The translations under genes and the position numbers were made by a program. Of a DNA stretch of 64,000 nt, positions 24,176-36,089 are shown piece after piece. Within the stretch, counting starts at the first letter, position 1; every line of letters starts with the position of its first letter. The stretch comes from Diphasiastrum complanatum (taxonomy: Eukaryota > Streptophyta > Lycopodiopsida > Lycopodiales > Lycopodiaceae): contig CM055095.1 of the NCBI GenBank assembly GCA_029204225.1, positions 17,508,934-17,572,933 on the forward strand, read 5' to 3'. The notes under the pieces were generated by a model that was given only the letters and a program-made list of their open reading frames with translations, ran no database searches and was not told the origin of the DNA.

Positions 24176-24275
24176 GATGCACACACAATGCCAGATTGCG
24201 CTGTCATTGTGTGTGTCTCTCTCGCTCTCTCTCGCTCACACACACACTCTCTCGCTTACACACACACACACAAGC
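24124..24275. repeat. Compound CT/CA microsatellites
   Basis: Alternating GT, CT and CA tracts, repeated twice (24124-24182 and 24210-24272). This is low-complexity DNA; the reading frames across it are not genes. Confidence 0.95.
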
Positions 24276-24511
24276 TTCATTTATCTATAGGGTGTGCAAG
24301 CAACATTAGTCAAGGAGGAAGCATTATGGAGTTGTTCATGCGTAGTGGAAGATGTAGGCAGTCATAAGGGTATCAGATCCAGGTGAAGAAAATGAATAGG
24401 ATGTGACGGTGAATAATCAAGCATCGCATGAAAGAGGTGTCATGGCAAGCATAAACCAAGAAGTTTGGCTTTTGATTCACGGACAGACATAGTATCTCTG
24501 CTAAAAGATAA

Positions 24512-24553
24512 TGGCACACACACACAACACACATACACACACACAACACATGC

Positions 24554-24596
<43 letters not shown>
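24512..24596. repeat. (CA)n microsatellite
   Basis: Interrupted CA repeats, followed by a second short CA tract at 24610-24626, just inside the right end of candidate Helitron A. Confidence 0.95.
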
Positions 24597-24597
<1 letters not shown>

Positions 24598-24672
24598 AAA
24601 GTCATCAGGGCACACACACACACACGCATGCATGCACGCACGTCCGTCCGCCATTGACGCATGTCCGCCATT

Positions 24673-24701
24673 GCCCGTCAACGACGGGCACTCACAACTA
24701 G
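24673..24701 (+). other. Helitron 3' terminus: hairpin plus CTAG
   Basis: Perfect stem GCCCGTC/GACGGGC with a 3-base loop, then actcacaa and CTAG, with T as the next base. This matches the known Helitron end (a hairpin about 10 bases before CTRR, T after). Confidence 0.65.
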
Positions 24702-25170
24702 TATAGTATAAAACTATTTGTGTGACCTTGTGTCCGTGATGGCAAAAATGTCACACTTTGCCGGCATAAAACGTCACAAACACTATATATATAAAGATAT
24801 TTGTGTGTGAGATTTGTGACTATGCATGGGTTAGGATGATGCACCCATGGGTGCATCCTCCTACATGAACATTTTTAGTTCAAAAATGTGGAATGGAATC
24901 TTCGAGTAGTATGCATGACATAGTATGCATCCATTTGGTAGGGCCCAGGCTTGAAATTTGACATGCACCCTTAACTTTCACCCCGATGGGCTTTTTTTCT
25001 ATTACCTTTCACATGACATGTATAATGCAAGGCTTTCAAATAAAATAGATATGAACCTTTCAACCACTTATATACATATATTCATGTATATTTATAAATT
25101 TTTTTTTAAAATTTCAAACTAGCATGACATTTGACTTTTTAAACTTACCTTTCATATGACACCTTTCATT

Positions 25171-25246
<76 letters not shown>

Positions 25247-25524
25247 CAGGGAGGGCGTGTGAGGAGGCCGCGCCGGGCCATAGAGAGGGCAAAGGGAGGC
25301 CACGCCGGGAAGGTGTAGGGAGGCCGTGGGGAGGGGGCGCAAAGAGGGCAAAGGGAGGGCACGCAGGAAGGACGCAAGAGTAATTCGGCCACGTAGATAC
25401 ACACACATACATCGGCCATCTGTCAAAGACCATTGGCTTTCCTCCTAAACCATCGATCGCCATCCAAATCATCGACCGTCACCCAGATCGTTGTCCGCCC
25501 GTCAACGATGGGCATACCCACTAG
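24702..25524 (+). mobile_element. Candidate small non-autonomous Helitron B
   Basis: Begins directly after the CTAG of element A with tatagtataaaactattt, a sequence shared at 36.65, 39.51 and 40.41 kb, followed by the family motif aaaaatgtcac. Ends at a hairpin (25497-25513, GCCCGTC-aac-GATGGGC with one G-T pair), then atacccaCTAG and T. It contains a 20-bp palindrome, a CT tract and a GC-rich segment, but no protein domain. The exact left base is uncertain because a TC start is not visible. Confidence 0.45.
25174..25244. repeat. (CT)n microsatellite
   Basis: A pure CT tract of about 71 bp inside candidate Helitron B. It generates long Ser-Leu or Arg-Glu frames that are not genes. Confidence 0.97.
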
Positions 25525-25549
25525 TATATATATATATACATATATATAT

Positions 25550-26150
<601 letters not shown>

Positions 26151-26639
26151 ACTGAACTAAAACGACAAAGAACAATACTGAATCACGACAATGTTGTGAA
26201 TAGGATCATCATAATATATAATATCAGGCCACATGGCACCAAAAAGGGGTACAATGATGTTCCATGAACGTAATGAAACTATACAACTAAGGCTCGTCAG
26301 AGTCATGGTAGGATAAATCATCTGAATCTGTGGACTGCAGGTCCATGGGTCCGCAGATGAATCGGAACTGGAGGGAGCCATATGTCGTGGTGTGGCCCTG
26401 GCTCTGCTACGTGCTCTGGATCCCAGCTGCGTGCCCTGGCTCTAGACCACCCCCTCCCCCTGCCTCTGCCTCTGCCTCTGCCTCTCTTCCCTCCTCTGGC
26501 CCCCCTTGGCTATCCCCAGCCATGTGTCTACTCCGTCGTGCATGTGTGTCAGGTGGCTGTGACCCTACGCCCTTGGATGGCCCTACCCACTGTGATGATG
26601 TCTGGCCGGCGGCTGCATGTGATGCTCCACTCCTGTCTA

Positions 26640-26890
26640 CAAAAAAAAATACTCAGCCCCCCCCCCCCCCAGAACCTCTAGGTCTCCCCCTAGGCCTACG
26701 TGCAGGAATGGTTGGCTCCTCCTATGTCTCTGCATCAGAATCCACCAACAGGTCAGCCAGGTCATCCCCCTGTGCCTCCACCCACATCTCCTCGTCCTCC
26801 TCTGTATCTCCCTCAACCCACTCCTCCTCCTCCACATAGTCTGCCCCGAGCATCTCTCCACCCTCCGAGCCCTCGTCATCTCCCTCCTCA
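26640..26890 (-). pseudogene. hAT transposase C-terminal tail fragment
   Basis: On the minus strand there is an acidic stretch (VEEEEWVEGDTEEDEE), then DDLADLLVDSD and an AT-hook-like basic motif, RRPRGRPRGSG. This is a common C-terminal end of plant hAT/DUF659 transposases. A TAG at 26722-26724 falls just before the basic motif. It is separated from the catalytic part (27.9-28.6 kb) by repeats, so it is either a piece of the same element after insertions or a second copy. Confidence 0.5.
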
Positions 26891-27059
26891 GCCCTCTCCC
26901 TCTGCCTCTCTAACAGGCAGGCATGCAGGAGGACTCACAGGCAGGCAGGCAGGACCTACCATGGGTATTGGGCCTAGTACATCACGGGCAGGGCATGGTA
27001 CAGCTGCAGGGCGTAGTACATCACGGGTTGGGCATGGTACAATTCTAAATCTGCTTTTC

Positions 27060-27480
27060 TGAATCCGTGAGAGAGAGAGAGAGAGAGAGTGCGTGAGAGC
27101 GAGCTCTAGATCGAGCAATAAGAGAGCCGCCAGCTTAGAGCGTGAAGGCAACGGTCAGCTGGCAGCCGAGTTTCATATTAAAAAGAAGAAGAGAGAGAGA
27201 GAGAGCCTAGGCCGGGCAGCAGTGGGTACGTACTGGAGAGAGGAATGCGGCTGGAGAGAGGAATGGGCAGTTGCAGGAGATGTGTAAGGTAATTAAGGTG
27301 TAATGGTGTTCTAAGTTGTAAGGGTATTCTAAGGTGTGTAACGTGTAATGTGTGTAAAGGTGTTATAAAGTGTAAGGGATGTTGTTAACCACCCTAGTAT
27401 TCTTAGGCGTGACATAGGCTTCTAGACTTAGTTAACATCTCTCTGACATCTCTCTCTAAAATATCTTTATATATATAGAT
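27060..27480 (-). mobile_element. Helitron-like 5' terminal region, reverse orientation
   Basis: Read on the minus strand from 27480, tctatatatataaagatattttagagagaga is followed by tatgtcacgccta, matching the region at 17300-17395, with GA/CT tracts further in (27065-27090, 27188-27206). It is probably the left end of a Helitron family member inserted among hAT remnants. No matching 3' end was found on its other side. Confidence 0.45.
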
Positions 27481-27497
27481 ATATCGTATTGCCCTGT

Positions 27498-27696
27498 GGT
27501 ACCGCTGTTATGGTACTGTCGGTACCATAACAGTGGTACCGCCCTGGCATCCGAGGTACCAATGCAGTACTATAATAATAATAAAAAAAAAATTCAAATT
27601 TTTTCCCGTGTTATTTTTGTAAATTTTTTTTTTGGTACCGCAGGACCGGTATGGTACCGCGGTACCGAGATCTGCGGTACCCGGTACCGCGGGACC
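27498..27696. repeat. GGTACC-rich fold-back element
   Basis: The left part contains a perfect 12-bp stem, CTGTTATGGTAC-tgtcg-GTACCATAACAG (27505-27533), extendable to 19 bp through flanking GGTACC. The right part (27640-27696) is a cluster of ggtaccg and its complement. About 100 AT-rich bases separate them. It looks like a MITE with palindromic termini; no target duplication was assigned. Confidence 0.65.
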
Positions 27697-27717
27697 TATG
27701 ATATATATATATATATA

Positions 27718-29220
27718 TCATAGTTGTAGCAAATCGCGATTCGCTTCACAGAATCGTGGAAAAGAATCGTGAAAAAAAAAAAACCAAAAACTCGATTTCG
27801 GGCCAAAGCCCGTGCGTCAGCCTGTGCCTGTCTGTAGAGCTCTCTATGGATCTCATCATCCATCTCCTCCTGTGTGGTGGTGCCCGAGGAGCCACTAATC
27901 TCCTCAGCAGCTCACCAGAACTCGTCGTCGTACACAGTGGACTGGAAAAATGCCGAATGGGGGAGGTCTGTAAAGTCCCGGAAGGCCACGTTGGAAACCA
28001 TCTGCCGCAATGCGTCCTTCATCACCACCAATCGCTCTAGCACCAAGAAGTAAAACGCAAAGCGTGTGGGTGCGGGCTTCTTCAGGTTTAGAGTGGAGAA
28101 GGTGTGGAACGGGGCCAACACACGCCTCTTCCTGGTGACATAAGTGACCAGGCGCATGGCCGTAGAAGTGATCTGCAACACAAACATCCAGTAAAAAAGT
28201 TTAGACAGTAGTTGAGATGTGGTTAGCAGCATCAAAGGAAGAAAGCATAGCAAATAGAACAAACTATACCTCTCTGATCCATGGAAGCGCACACAGGTCA
28301 TGGATGAGCAAGTCTATGCAATGTGCAGCACAGGGTGTCCACACAATCTTGGGGTGCTCCCTCATCATAATCTCGCCCATCTGCTTGCAGTTTGAGGCGT
28401 TGTCGGTGACAACTTGAACCACGTGCTCAACCCCGATGTCAGCAATAACATCTCTAATGACCTCCCATATGAAATCGGCTGTGATGGCATCACCATCTCG
28501 AGTGGCATCCACGCCACGTAGGAATATTGTGCCAAGCGGGCAAGAAACCAAGACATTGATGACGGATCGCCGATGAATGTCGGTCCATCCATCACTCAAT
28601 ATCGTGCATCCATACCTGCCGCAAAGCTACATGCAAAAATTGCGGCACCAGTAAATCTTAAACACATGCAAAGAGATTATAAAGACAAGTTACTTGCTGC
28701 TGCCAAGCTGAGCGAATGGAACTCAACTCCTGCGTGATGGTCTCCTCCTCCTGACGAAGCAACCTGCCTCGTAGTGCCTCTCGCCTGGGAGGTGTCCATG
28801 TAGCATCCACGGTCGCCATCTGTGCACAGAACTCCCTGAACACCCAAGTGTCAGCAACAGCAAAGGCAATGTCGCACTCGTAAAAGAACTGGCCACACAG
28901 TCGAGTGCAACGGGCCTGCTGCTCTCTCTGCCAGCCGCATCGATCAAGGGTCTGCTGCTTGGGCCTAATCCCTCTCTGTTGTGCATATGGTGCTCGTGGT
29001 CTAGCATGCCCAACGGATGGCTGATCCGTGGGTGTGTCACTCTCTCTGGCAACATCTGCCAAAGCATGTGGTGCATCTGTCGCTGAGGAGGAGGGTCGAG
29101 AAGCACCCGTTGCTGCTGAACCAACATGCTCATCTGATGGTCATGTTGTTGCTGCGGATGGAACTAAAGGTGTTGTACTAGGCCCTGCACCTGAACCATG
29201 CTCTGCCCGTGACATCTTTT
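27718..29220 (-). pseudogene. hAT transposase (DUF659 type), broken
   Basis: Minus strand. Near 29214 an ATG begins MSRAEHGSGAGPSTTPL but hits TGA after 24 codons. Positions 29062-28658 hold an N-terminal region (RCTRLCGQFFYECDIAFAVA, FREFCAQM). Positions 28599-28264 match the DUF659 core (SDGWTDIHRRSVINVLV, VVQVVTDNASNCKQMGEIM, TPCAAHCIDLLIHD). Positions 28180-27912 continue with ALRQMVSNVAFRDF and TVYDDEFW. Splice-like interruptions lie at 28625-28690 and about 28180-28265. The zinc-finger and dimerisation parts are missing or displaced. The known role is cut-and-paste transposition; this copy is not intact. Confidence 0.82.
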
Positions 29221-29589
29221 TCAAGGTCAATTTCTGCATAACCAAATTGCATACCCAGACTCAAATTGCTTTGATGCCATCGTCTCTGGAGTAGCCATCT
29301 GCAACCAGGAAAAAATCCTTTGAATTTCTGTGCAAGACATATTCTTGTGCGCTCAGCCCCCAGCTCTTCTGCAACGATAGCGTCTAACAACATTCAATAC
29401 ATATTCCTGTGCGCTCAGCCCCTACATTCTTCCTAACTAATTTGTTTTTACTGTAGAATCACCACCGCCAGAGACCAATAGAGCTTTGCCTTCGTCTTTC
29501 CCACCTAGAAATGCAACACATGACACAAAACTGTACCTACAGCTAAGTACTTCAAAAGAATGACAAGATAGAATCTTCGAAAACCTACA

Positions 29590-29900
29590 AAGACACTGCT
29601 CCAGCGCTGCATCTGTGGAGACTCAATCTGTGGAGACCCAATCTGTCCATCGCTGCATCTGTGGAGACTCAATTGTTGCCAACAATGGAGTTTCTTCCTA
29701 CCAAACTGCTGCATCTATGGAGACTCCTACCCAGTCTGTCCATCGTTGCTTCTGTGGAGGCTCAATTGCTGCCAACAATGGAGTTTCTTCCTGTCAAACT
29801 GCTGTATCTATGGAGACTCCTACCCAATCTGTCCATCGCTGCATCTGTGGAGACTCAATCGCTGCCAACAATGGAGTTCCTTCCTATCGCATAAGGCTGG
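29590..29900 (+). repeat. Tandem repeat upstream of the Helitron ORF (~114-bp unit)
   Basis: About three copies of a unit containing cagtctgtccatcg(c/t)tgc(a/t)tctgtggag(a/g)ctcaat and gccaacaatggagtt. They give repeated frames SVHRC(I/F)CGGSIAANNGVSS. Earlier copies near 29590-29690 are shorter. The repeated motif is shared with no other region I noticed. It may be regulatory or subterminal DNA of the Helitron. Confidence 0.8.
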
Positions 29901-32900
29901 GCGGGGTAACCACGACCCTTTTAGATCTTCAAGCTTTTTTGCAAAATGAACTAAAGGTTTGTCTTGCCAGCTTTTGGGCTTCCTATCAAACTTTGTGTCA
30001 TGTGAAGACTTGGTTGTTCAACATTCTGTCATGTGAATTCTGTCAGAGGAAGAGGAGGATTCGTCGTAGGTATATGGCAAAACATAAAGCCAGGGCTTTG
30101 CAATTTACCATTCAGGAAGAGGAAGAGGATACACATTTGACGTCCCATGACGATATCAGAAGAGAGACTGATATATTGGGTGTAGGATCGATTACGCATG
30201 TTACGTTGGATTCGCTTTCCAATGTTGATGTTATGGAGGGGGTAGACTCTACGACAACAGTGTTTGTTACACCCGAACATGTGCGTAATCACCCATCATA
30301 TAGGACTCCAGAAGTAGAATCCAGATCTGCTAGGAGTAGAAGGTTGAATCGCAGGTATCAAGCTAAGCGAAGACTTCGGACCTTGCTTTTGTCTTCGCAA
30401 AACCCCGTAGTCACAGAAGTCTCACACTCTAGACGGGGTCATTTTGAAGTAGCTAGATCGCTTCAAAAACCAGCATGCCATGATCTTGGAGAGATGGAAT
30501 TTGTGTGCGGTCATTGTTCGGCCCTAAGATGGAAAGCAGAAAGAAATAGCTCTTTCTGTTGCATGAAAGGCAAGGTGCGTTTGCCTTTGATGCCCGCCTC
30601 TTTATCTCCTTAATTTGTACACGTCTTCTGATAACGTGGGAGCTCATTTTAGAAAACACGTTCGGAGTTTTAATAACTCGTTGGCCTTTGCATCTCTTGG
30701 GGTGAATCTAGATAGATCCACCGCCAACTCCATAGGCGACGCGTATACAAATAGAGTGTTTGGCCGATTGTATCATCATATTGGTGGTTTGTTGCCTTTA
30801 GATAGACCTTCATTTTCGCAGATCTACATCATGGATGGTGATGATTTGCAATTAGATCAAAGATTATCTCTGAATCCCGATCTTAGGCGTGACATTCTCT
30901 CCCCCTTTTGCAAAGCATGATGATGGATGTGAATCCATTTGCGCAACAAATGTTGCTCGAATCATGCGAGAAAACTTCACAAAGGATATTCGACTTCGCA
31001 TAGTGTCTGGTTGTTCACAGAGTAGAGCGAATAGACAGTTCAATGCTCCTACGAGCAATGAGATTGCAGTGTTTATGCCTATAGATGATACATCGAGTGA
31101 CGAAATGCGTTCACCATTCGAGAGTTTTACAGCTACCATTTACAGGTACGAGCGGAGCATGTTTCACCTATACATTTGGGTGGAAGGTTGTTGCAAGAGT
31201 ATGTGTGTGACATGGTAGCAAAGATGGTGCAAAACAACATGAACTACATCTATAACAATCGAAAGAGATTTTGTAGAGAGATTCGCAGTGGCATCGTTGA
31301 TGCCCTTGGAGCTCATTCCGCCAGGGACATAGGGAAGCGAATAGTCCTGCCATCATCTTATATCGGTTCATCGCGTCATATGCATCAGCAGTACCATGAT
31401 GCTATGGCCGTCGTTAGGGAGTTGGGTTCTCCCGATTTGTTTATCACAATGACGGCGAACCCAAATTGGTCAGAAGTGAGGAGGGAGTTGAGATTTCGGC
31501 AGACACTTGCAGATAGGCCCGATTTGGTGTCGAGGGTTTTTAGCATGAAGCTTCAATATTTGATTGATTTGTTGAAGAAGGATGGAATATTTGGGCGCAT
31601 TATAGGAAGGCTTCATGTTGTAGAGTTTTAGAAGAGAGGATTGCCCCATGCCCGCCTATTGATTATATTGGAGGAGCGGAGCAAACCCATCACTGTTGGA
31701 GATTACGATCGTATCATATGCACGGAGATTCCTGTGAGGGGAGATGATCTGGAGTTGTATGAGATAGTGAGGACATGGTTGATGCACGGCCCATGCGGAA
31801 CAGCTTTTCCAAATGCACCGTGCATGAAGGATGGAAGATGCTCGAAGAACTACCCAAGGAATTTTATTGATGAAACATCGATAGTGAATGGGTATCTTTC
31901 GTATAGGCGTAGAGACAATGGAGAGAAGGTCAAGTCACATGGAACAGATTTAGATAACAGGTGGGTAGTACCGTACAACAAATGGTTGACACTACATTTC
32001 AGTGTCACATCAACATAGAGATATGTGTACATATACGTAGTGTGAAGTATTTGTACAAGTACGTGCACAAGGGACCAGAATGATTACGGCAGAGGCTATG
32101 GGGGGGGGTGGTCAGACAGTTGCGCCAGTGAATGAGATAGATCAATTTTTGAATGCTCGATATTTCTCTACGAGTGAGGCTTGTTGGCGACTATTTGGGC
32201 TTTCTATGGGTGCTCATAAGCCAATTGTGACTCGATTGGTAGTTCATGACTCGATTGGCAGTTCATCTGGCTGGACAAGAGTTGGTATACTTCACTGAGG
32301 GAGCCGATTTAGAGGAGGTCGTAGAAGGTCATTCGAGTACCACTTTGACAGCTTTTTTTAAACTCAATATAAGTGGAGATTCGGAGGCCCGAGAGTTGTT
32401 GTACCAAGACTTGCCACGGTTATACGTTTACAACAGAAGAGTGCGAAGGTGGACCCGTAGAATCAATGCACAATCCATTTCGGCCATTGGACGTATGTAT
32501 TTTGTCCATCCATCAGAAGGAGAGCGATTTTATTTGCGAGTTCTTTTGGCTCATGTAAGAGGTGCAAAAAGTTTTGAGGACTTGCACACAGTCGACGGTG
32601 AGTTGTTTTTGTTGTTCAGAGATGCTTGCAAGCATAGACTTCTTATGAACGATGCAATGGAATGGAGTAATTGCCTGCTGGAGGCAGTGTCATGGGGGAC
32701 TCCGTCGCAACTTCGGCTCATGTTCGATGTACTTCTTTTGACATGTGCCCTTTCTAACCCATTAGATCTTTGGACGAGTATAGAACCCCATTTAGTAGAG
32801 GATTATGCGGAGGAGTTAGGACAGCCAGTAACGTGTGAGACCGTTATTGTGAGTCAGATTTTGGTAGATAGGGCTCTTCTAGACGTGGAGATGCACATGC

Positions 32901-34450
32901 AGGCATCGGGAAAGTCGTTGACAGGCTTCACACTTTCCAATAGCGATGTCGAGTTTTCTCCACTATTTCGCGAGGAGATATTTCTCGATGAGACCCTTCT
33001 AGAGGTAGAGGCTGACATCGAGAGATTGAATGTAGATCAACATGTGATTTTTGACCGTGTAGTACGTGAGCATGTGGTACGAAGAGTGGGTGGAGTGTTC
33101 TTTGTAGATGGTCCGGGTGGTACGGGTAAGACGTTTCTCTATAGTGTCATGCTATCGTGCGTGCGTGCACAAGGTTGGATAGCACTGGCAGTTGCATCAT
33201 CGTGGATCGCTGCATTGTTAATGAAAGGTGGTTGGACCGCGCACTCTAGATTTAGGATTCCTCCGACGGAATTGAATGAAAGCTCGACCTGCAACATCTC
33301 GAAACAGTCTCCGTTAGGTAAGCTTTTGATGGCATGTCGACTTATTATTTGGGACGAGGCTCCCATGGTACATAAGTATGCCATTGAGTGTGTGGATCAG
33401 TCTCTACGAGACATATTGGGTATTGATACTCCATTTGGAGGGATTCCGATCGTTTTTGGTGGTGATTTTCGTCAGGTGCTCCCGGTGGTACGACGGGGCA
33501 GTTGTGCACAGATTGTGAGCGCTTCACTGAAGTGTTCACGTTTGTGGAAATATATGGAAGTGCACAAACTGTCAATGAACATGCGTGTTATGGGTGTGGA
33601 GGGAGCCGATAGGAACGAGCAGTCAAGGTTTGCAGAGTATTTGTTGAGTATTGGAGATGGTCGTGAGCCCACATTTGTGCTCCGTGGTTTGGATTTGATT
33701 TCTTTGCCAGAGTGTATGTGTCTAAGGATGTGAGATGTGTGTGAATTGATTTCGTTCACTTTCCCCCATATTGCACGACATTACGTGGATGTTGATTTTT
33801 TAAGAAGCCGTGCAATATTGACTTTGTTGAACGAAAACGTGGATGAGATCAATTCGAAAGTTGTTGAGCAATTTCCTGGTGATGCTTGCACATTTTATAG
33901 TGCTGATAGCGTGGTTGAGCCTGATGACTTAGATGTGTACCCAGTAGAGCTTTTGAACAGCTTGCAACCGAGTGGATGTTCTCCACATAGATTGGTGTTG
34001 AAGGTTGGCATGATAGTGATGTTGTTGCGGTCTATCGCGTCGCACAAAGAATTGTGCAATGGTATGAGACTCATCATTCGTAGATTGGGTAGACAATTCT
34101 TAGACGTAGAGATAGTTACCGGTAGGAATATTGGGAGTAGAGTCCTCATTCCACGGATCCCTTTAGTGCCGAGCGCTTCAGACTTGTCGTTCCAATTACA
34201 ACGAGTACAATTTCCTATTAGAGCAGCTTTCGCCATGACAATAAACAAGGAGCAGGGGCAGACTATGGAGACTATTGGATTGTACTTGCCACGTCCCGTA
34301 TTTAGTCATGGTTAGTTGTATGTCGCATTATCGAGAGTCCGGAATGCAGGAAGTGTACGAGTGTTGATTACTGATACTGACGGCCGATTTACAGATGTGG
34401 CAGGAGTGGCGAGGTGCACTCAAAATATTGTGTATTCCGAAGTGTTGTAG
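29615..34450 (+). pseudogene. Helitron Rep-PIF1 helicase, near full length but interrupted
   Basis: The N-terminal zinc-like region (MEFVCGHCSALRW...CCMKGKVRLP) is near 30495-30590. Helitron_like_N (NRQFNAPTSNEIAVFMP) is near 31030, and Rep motif 1 (LFITMTANPNW) near 31437. At Rep motif 2, KRGLPHARLLI near 31636, the second His of HUH is Arg. The catalytic Tyr pair (KYLYKYVHKG) is near 32045-32075. The PIF1 helicase has Walker A GPGGTGKT (33112), Walker B LIIWDEAPM (33345) and FGGDFRQVLPV (33457). The C-terminal motif FAMTINKEQGQTMETIG is near 34232, followed by LYVALSRVRNAG after a stop. Breaks seen: frame changes near 30613, 30900, 31200, 32016, 32270 and 33735, and TAG at 31629 and 34313. 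The protein is inactive as it stands. Relatives nick and replicate DNA in rolling-circle transposition. Confidence 0.95.
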
Positions 34451-34459
34451 TATTTGTTT

Positions 34460-34712
34460 TGGAGTAAGGGTTAGTGTTAGGATTAGGGCTACATTAGAGT
34501 TAGGGTTATGATTAGAGTGAAGTTAGAGTTAGATCAAGGTTATGGTTTTAGTTAGGGTTTAGATTGGCATAAGGTGTTAAATAGAGTTACATTAGAGTTA
34601 GGGTTAGGGTTAAACTTAGAGTTACATGAGGATTAGGGTTAGAGTGGCATTATGTAATAGATAGAGCAGGGTCAGGGTTACATTAGGATTTAGGATTAGA
34701 ATTAGGATACAC
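34460..34712 (+). repeat. Degenerate TTAGGG-like minisatellite
   Basis: About 250 bp of mixed ttaggg, ttagagtta, tacattagagttaggg and related units, just downstream of the helicase end. It resembles diverged telomeric-type repeats but is too irregular to be a telomere, and it lies inside transposon DNA. Confidence 0.75.
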
Positions 34713-34969
34713 AAATTGCTGCTACCCACAAAAACATGGTTTTCGGCAAGGGTTAGGTTAAGTATCGTAGGATAAGAGTGAAGGTTAGGTTAGTTTATAG
34801 ATTTAAGGATTATTGTCGGAGATTATATTTGGACATTGGATCCAGTCAACAAGCAGGGTAGTTTCTTATGTCAGTAATGTTGGTGAGTCGTTTGTTATTT
34901 TGACCAAATACAATGCTCAATCATTTGTTATTTTGCCCAAATACATTGCTCATATTCTTGGTGTTGTTG

Positions 34970-35188
34970 CAGATGTCGAAGATCTACATAAACCACAGGA
35001 CTTTTGTGCGAAACCTGACAGAGTTATTTTGTTTTGGTGATGAGGTGTCTCGCAGCTCCATTTTGTGGTTGATAGAAGCTTATGTAGAGTTCTTATTCCA
35101 ACAACAAAGGAGAAGATGTTTTATGCCAAGAGAATATCGATTCCTATTAGATGTAGATATGTTACTCAGGAATGTGGCATATGTTTAG
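34970..35188 (+). CDS. Unidentified ORF in the Helitron 3' region
   Basis: An ATG just after a splice-like ttgttgcag begins a frame of about 70 residues (MSKIYINHRTFVRNL ... SILWLIEAYVEFLFQQQRRR). It is not recognised. It could be a captured exon of a host gene or a minor Helitron-borne gene. There is no supporting domain. Confidence 0.25.
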   Translation, partial: QMSKIYINHRTFVRNLTELFCFGDEVSRSSILWLIEAYVEFLFQQQRRRCFMPREYRFLLDVDMLLRNVAYV

Positions 35189-35408
35189 AGACATGTTAGT
35201 GTTGTTAGACTTAGTGACTTTGAGCCAATGTTAGATAACCTGGTGTATGCCCAGGTATTGGTTTCTGACTTATCAGATGACATGATGTCTATTTCTTAAA
35301 AATATTGAAATATGAAATTGTTGCTGCTTCAATTTTTATAATAGTTTGGGTTTTTGTGATGAATGTTTTTCAAACCCACACATTGAATACACGCACAAAC
35401 ACACAAAC

Positions 35409-35541
<133 letters not shown>

Positions 35542-35544
35542 GAG

Positions 35545-36055
35545 GCCAAATGGATGAATCTTGCGGGCAATTTTAGACAAATGGAATCTATGAAATCTAT
35601 GGGATAGTTGTCTGTCCCAACGTCTTGAACACGGTTTGGGAACATGGTTTAGGAAACATTTTAAGAACACGGTTTAGAGTTGTGTGTGCTCCAATTGTGT
35701 TTGGCTCCCAACTTGCATGATAATCAATCACCATCATATTCACACAATCTAAGTTTGCAGCTATGGAATCTATGGGATAGCTACATGTCCCAACGTCCTG
35801 AAGAGTTGAGGAGTAACCTAGAGCTGTAGTGAGAGACGAGCTGCAGTGAGTGAGTAACTTTTGTAGTACGAACCACCTTCAACAAATCCATACACACATG
35901 TACACACACATTCCATTTCTTCCATGCCAATGAATGTGAATACTCTATGTGAATTTTTAAGATAGTGATTGTATATATTAATAGCTAATAAGACATCATA
36001 GAACAATCTCAAGCTCTCGATGGACTGTTGCAAATAGTTGAGAGTGCAAGCAAGT
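35545..36055. other. No recognisable gene; short direct repeat
   Basis: Contains two copies of gaatctatg...gggatag-tgtcccaacgtc-tgaa at about 35584-35625 and 35766-35805, plus repeated aacacggttt(a/g)g. Nothing coding was recognised. Confidence 0.5.
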
Positions 36056-36089
36056 AATTAGAATGTGCATTGCTTATGAAATTTTTTGG

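Larger units (their letters stand above)
17299..24701 (+). mobile_element. Candidate Helitron A carrying a P450 gene fragment
   Basis: The right end has Helitron 3' features: a 7-bp hairpin GCCCGTC-aac-GACGGGC at 24673-24689, an 8-base spacer and CTAG, followed by T. The left end (17299-17345) carries the putative family 5' signature (atat-rich, then gaagatattttagagagaga), which recurs in reverse orientation at 27460-27480. A CT microsatellite follows at 17489, as in the 36.6-kb copy. Inside are an intron-bearing cytochrome P450 pseudogene and a coding-like segment at 18047-18453. The pairing of these two ends is inference. The 5' base context is TTC rather than the canonical A-TC. Confidence 0.42.

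Noticed and set aside
26330-26839. 169-codon proline/serine-rich plus-strand ORF
   Set aside because: It is the opposite-strand shadow of a hAT tail region and low-complexity CCT/CTC sequence. The minus strand shows the recognisable acidic and AT-hook motifs.
34460-34712. Telomere or subtelomere
   Set aside because: The TTAGGG-like units are degenerate and lie inside transposon DNA, with genes continuing on both sides.
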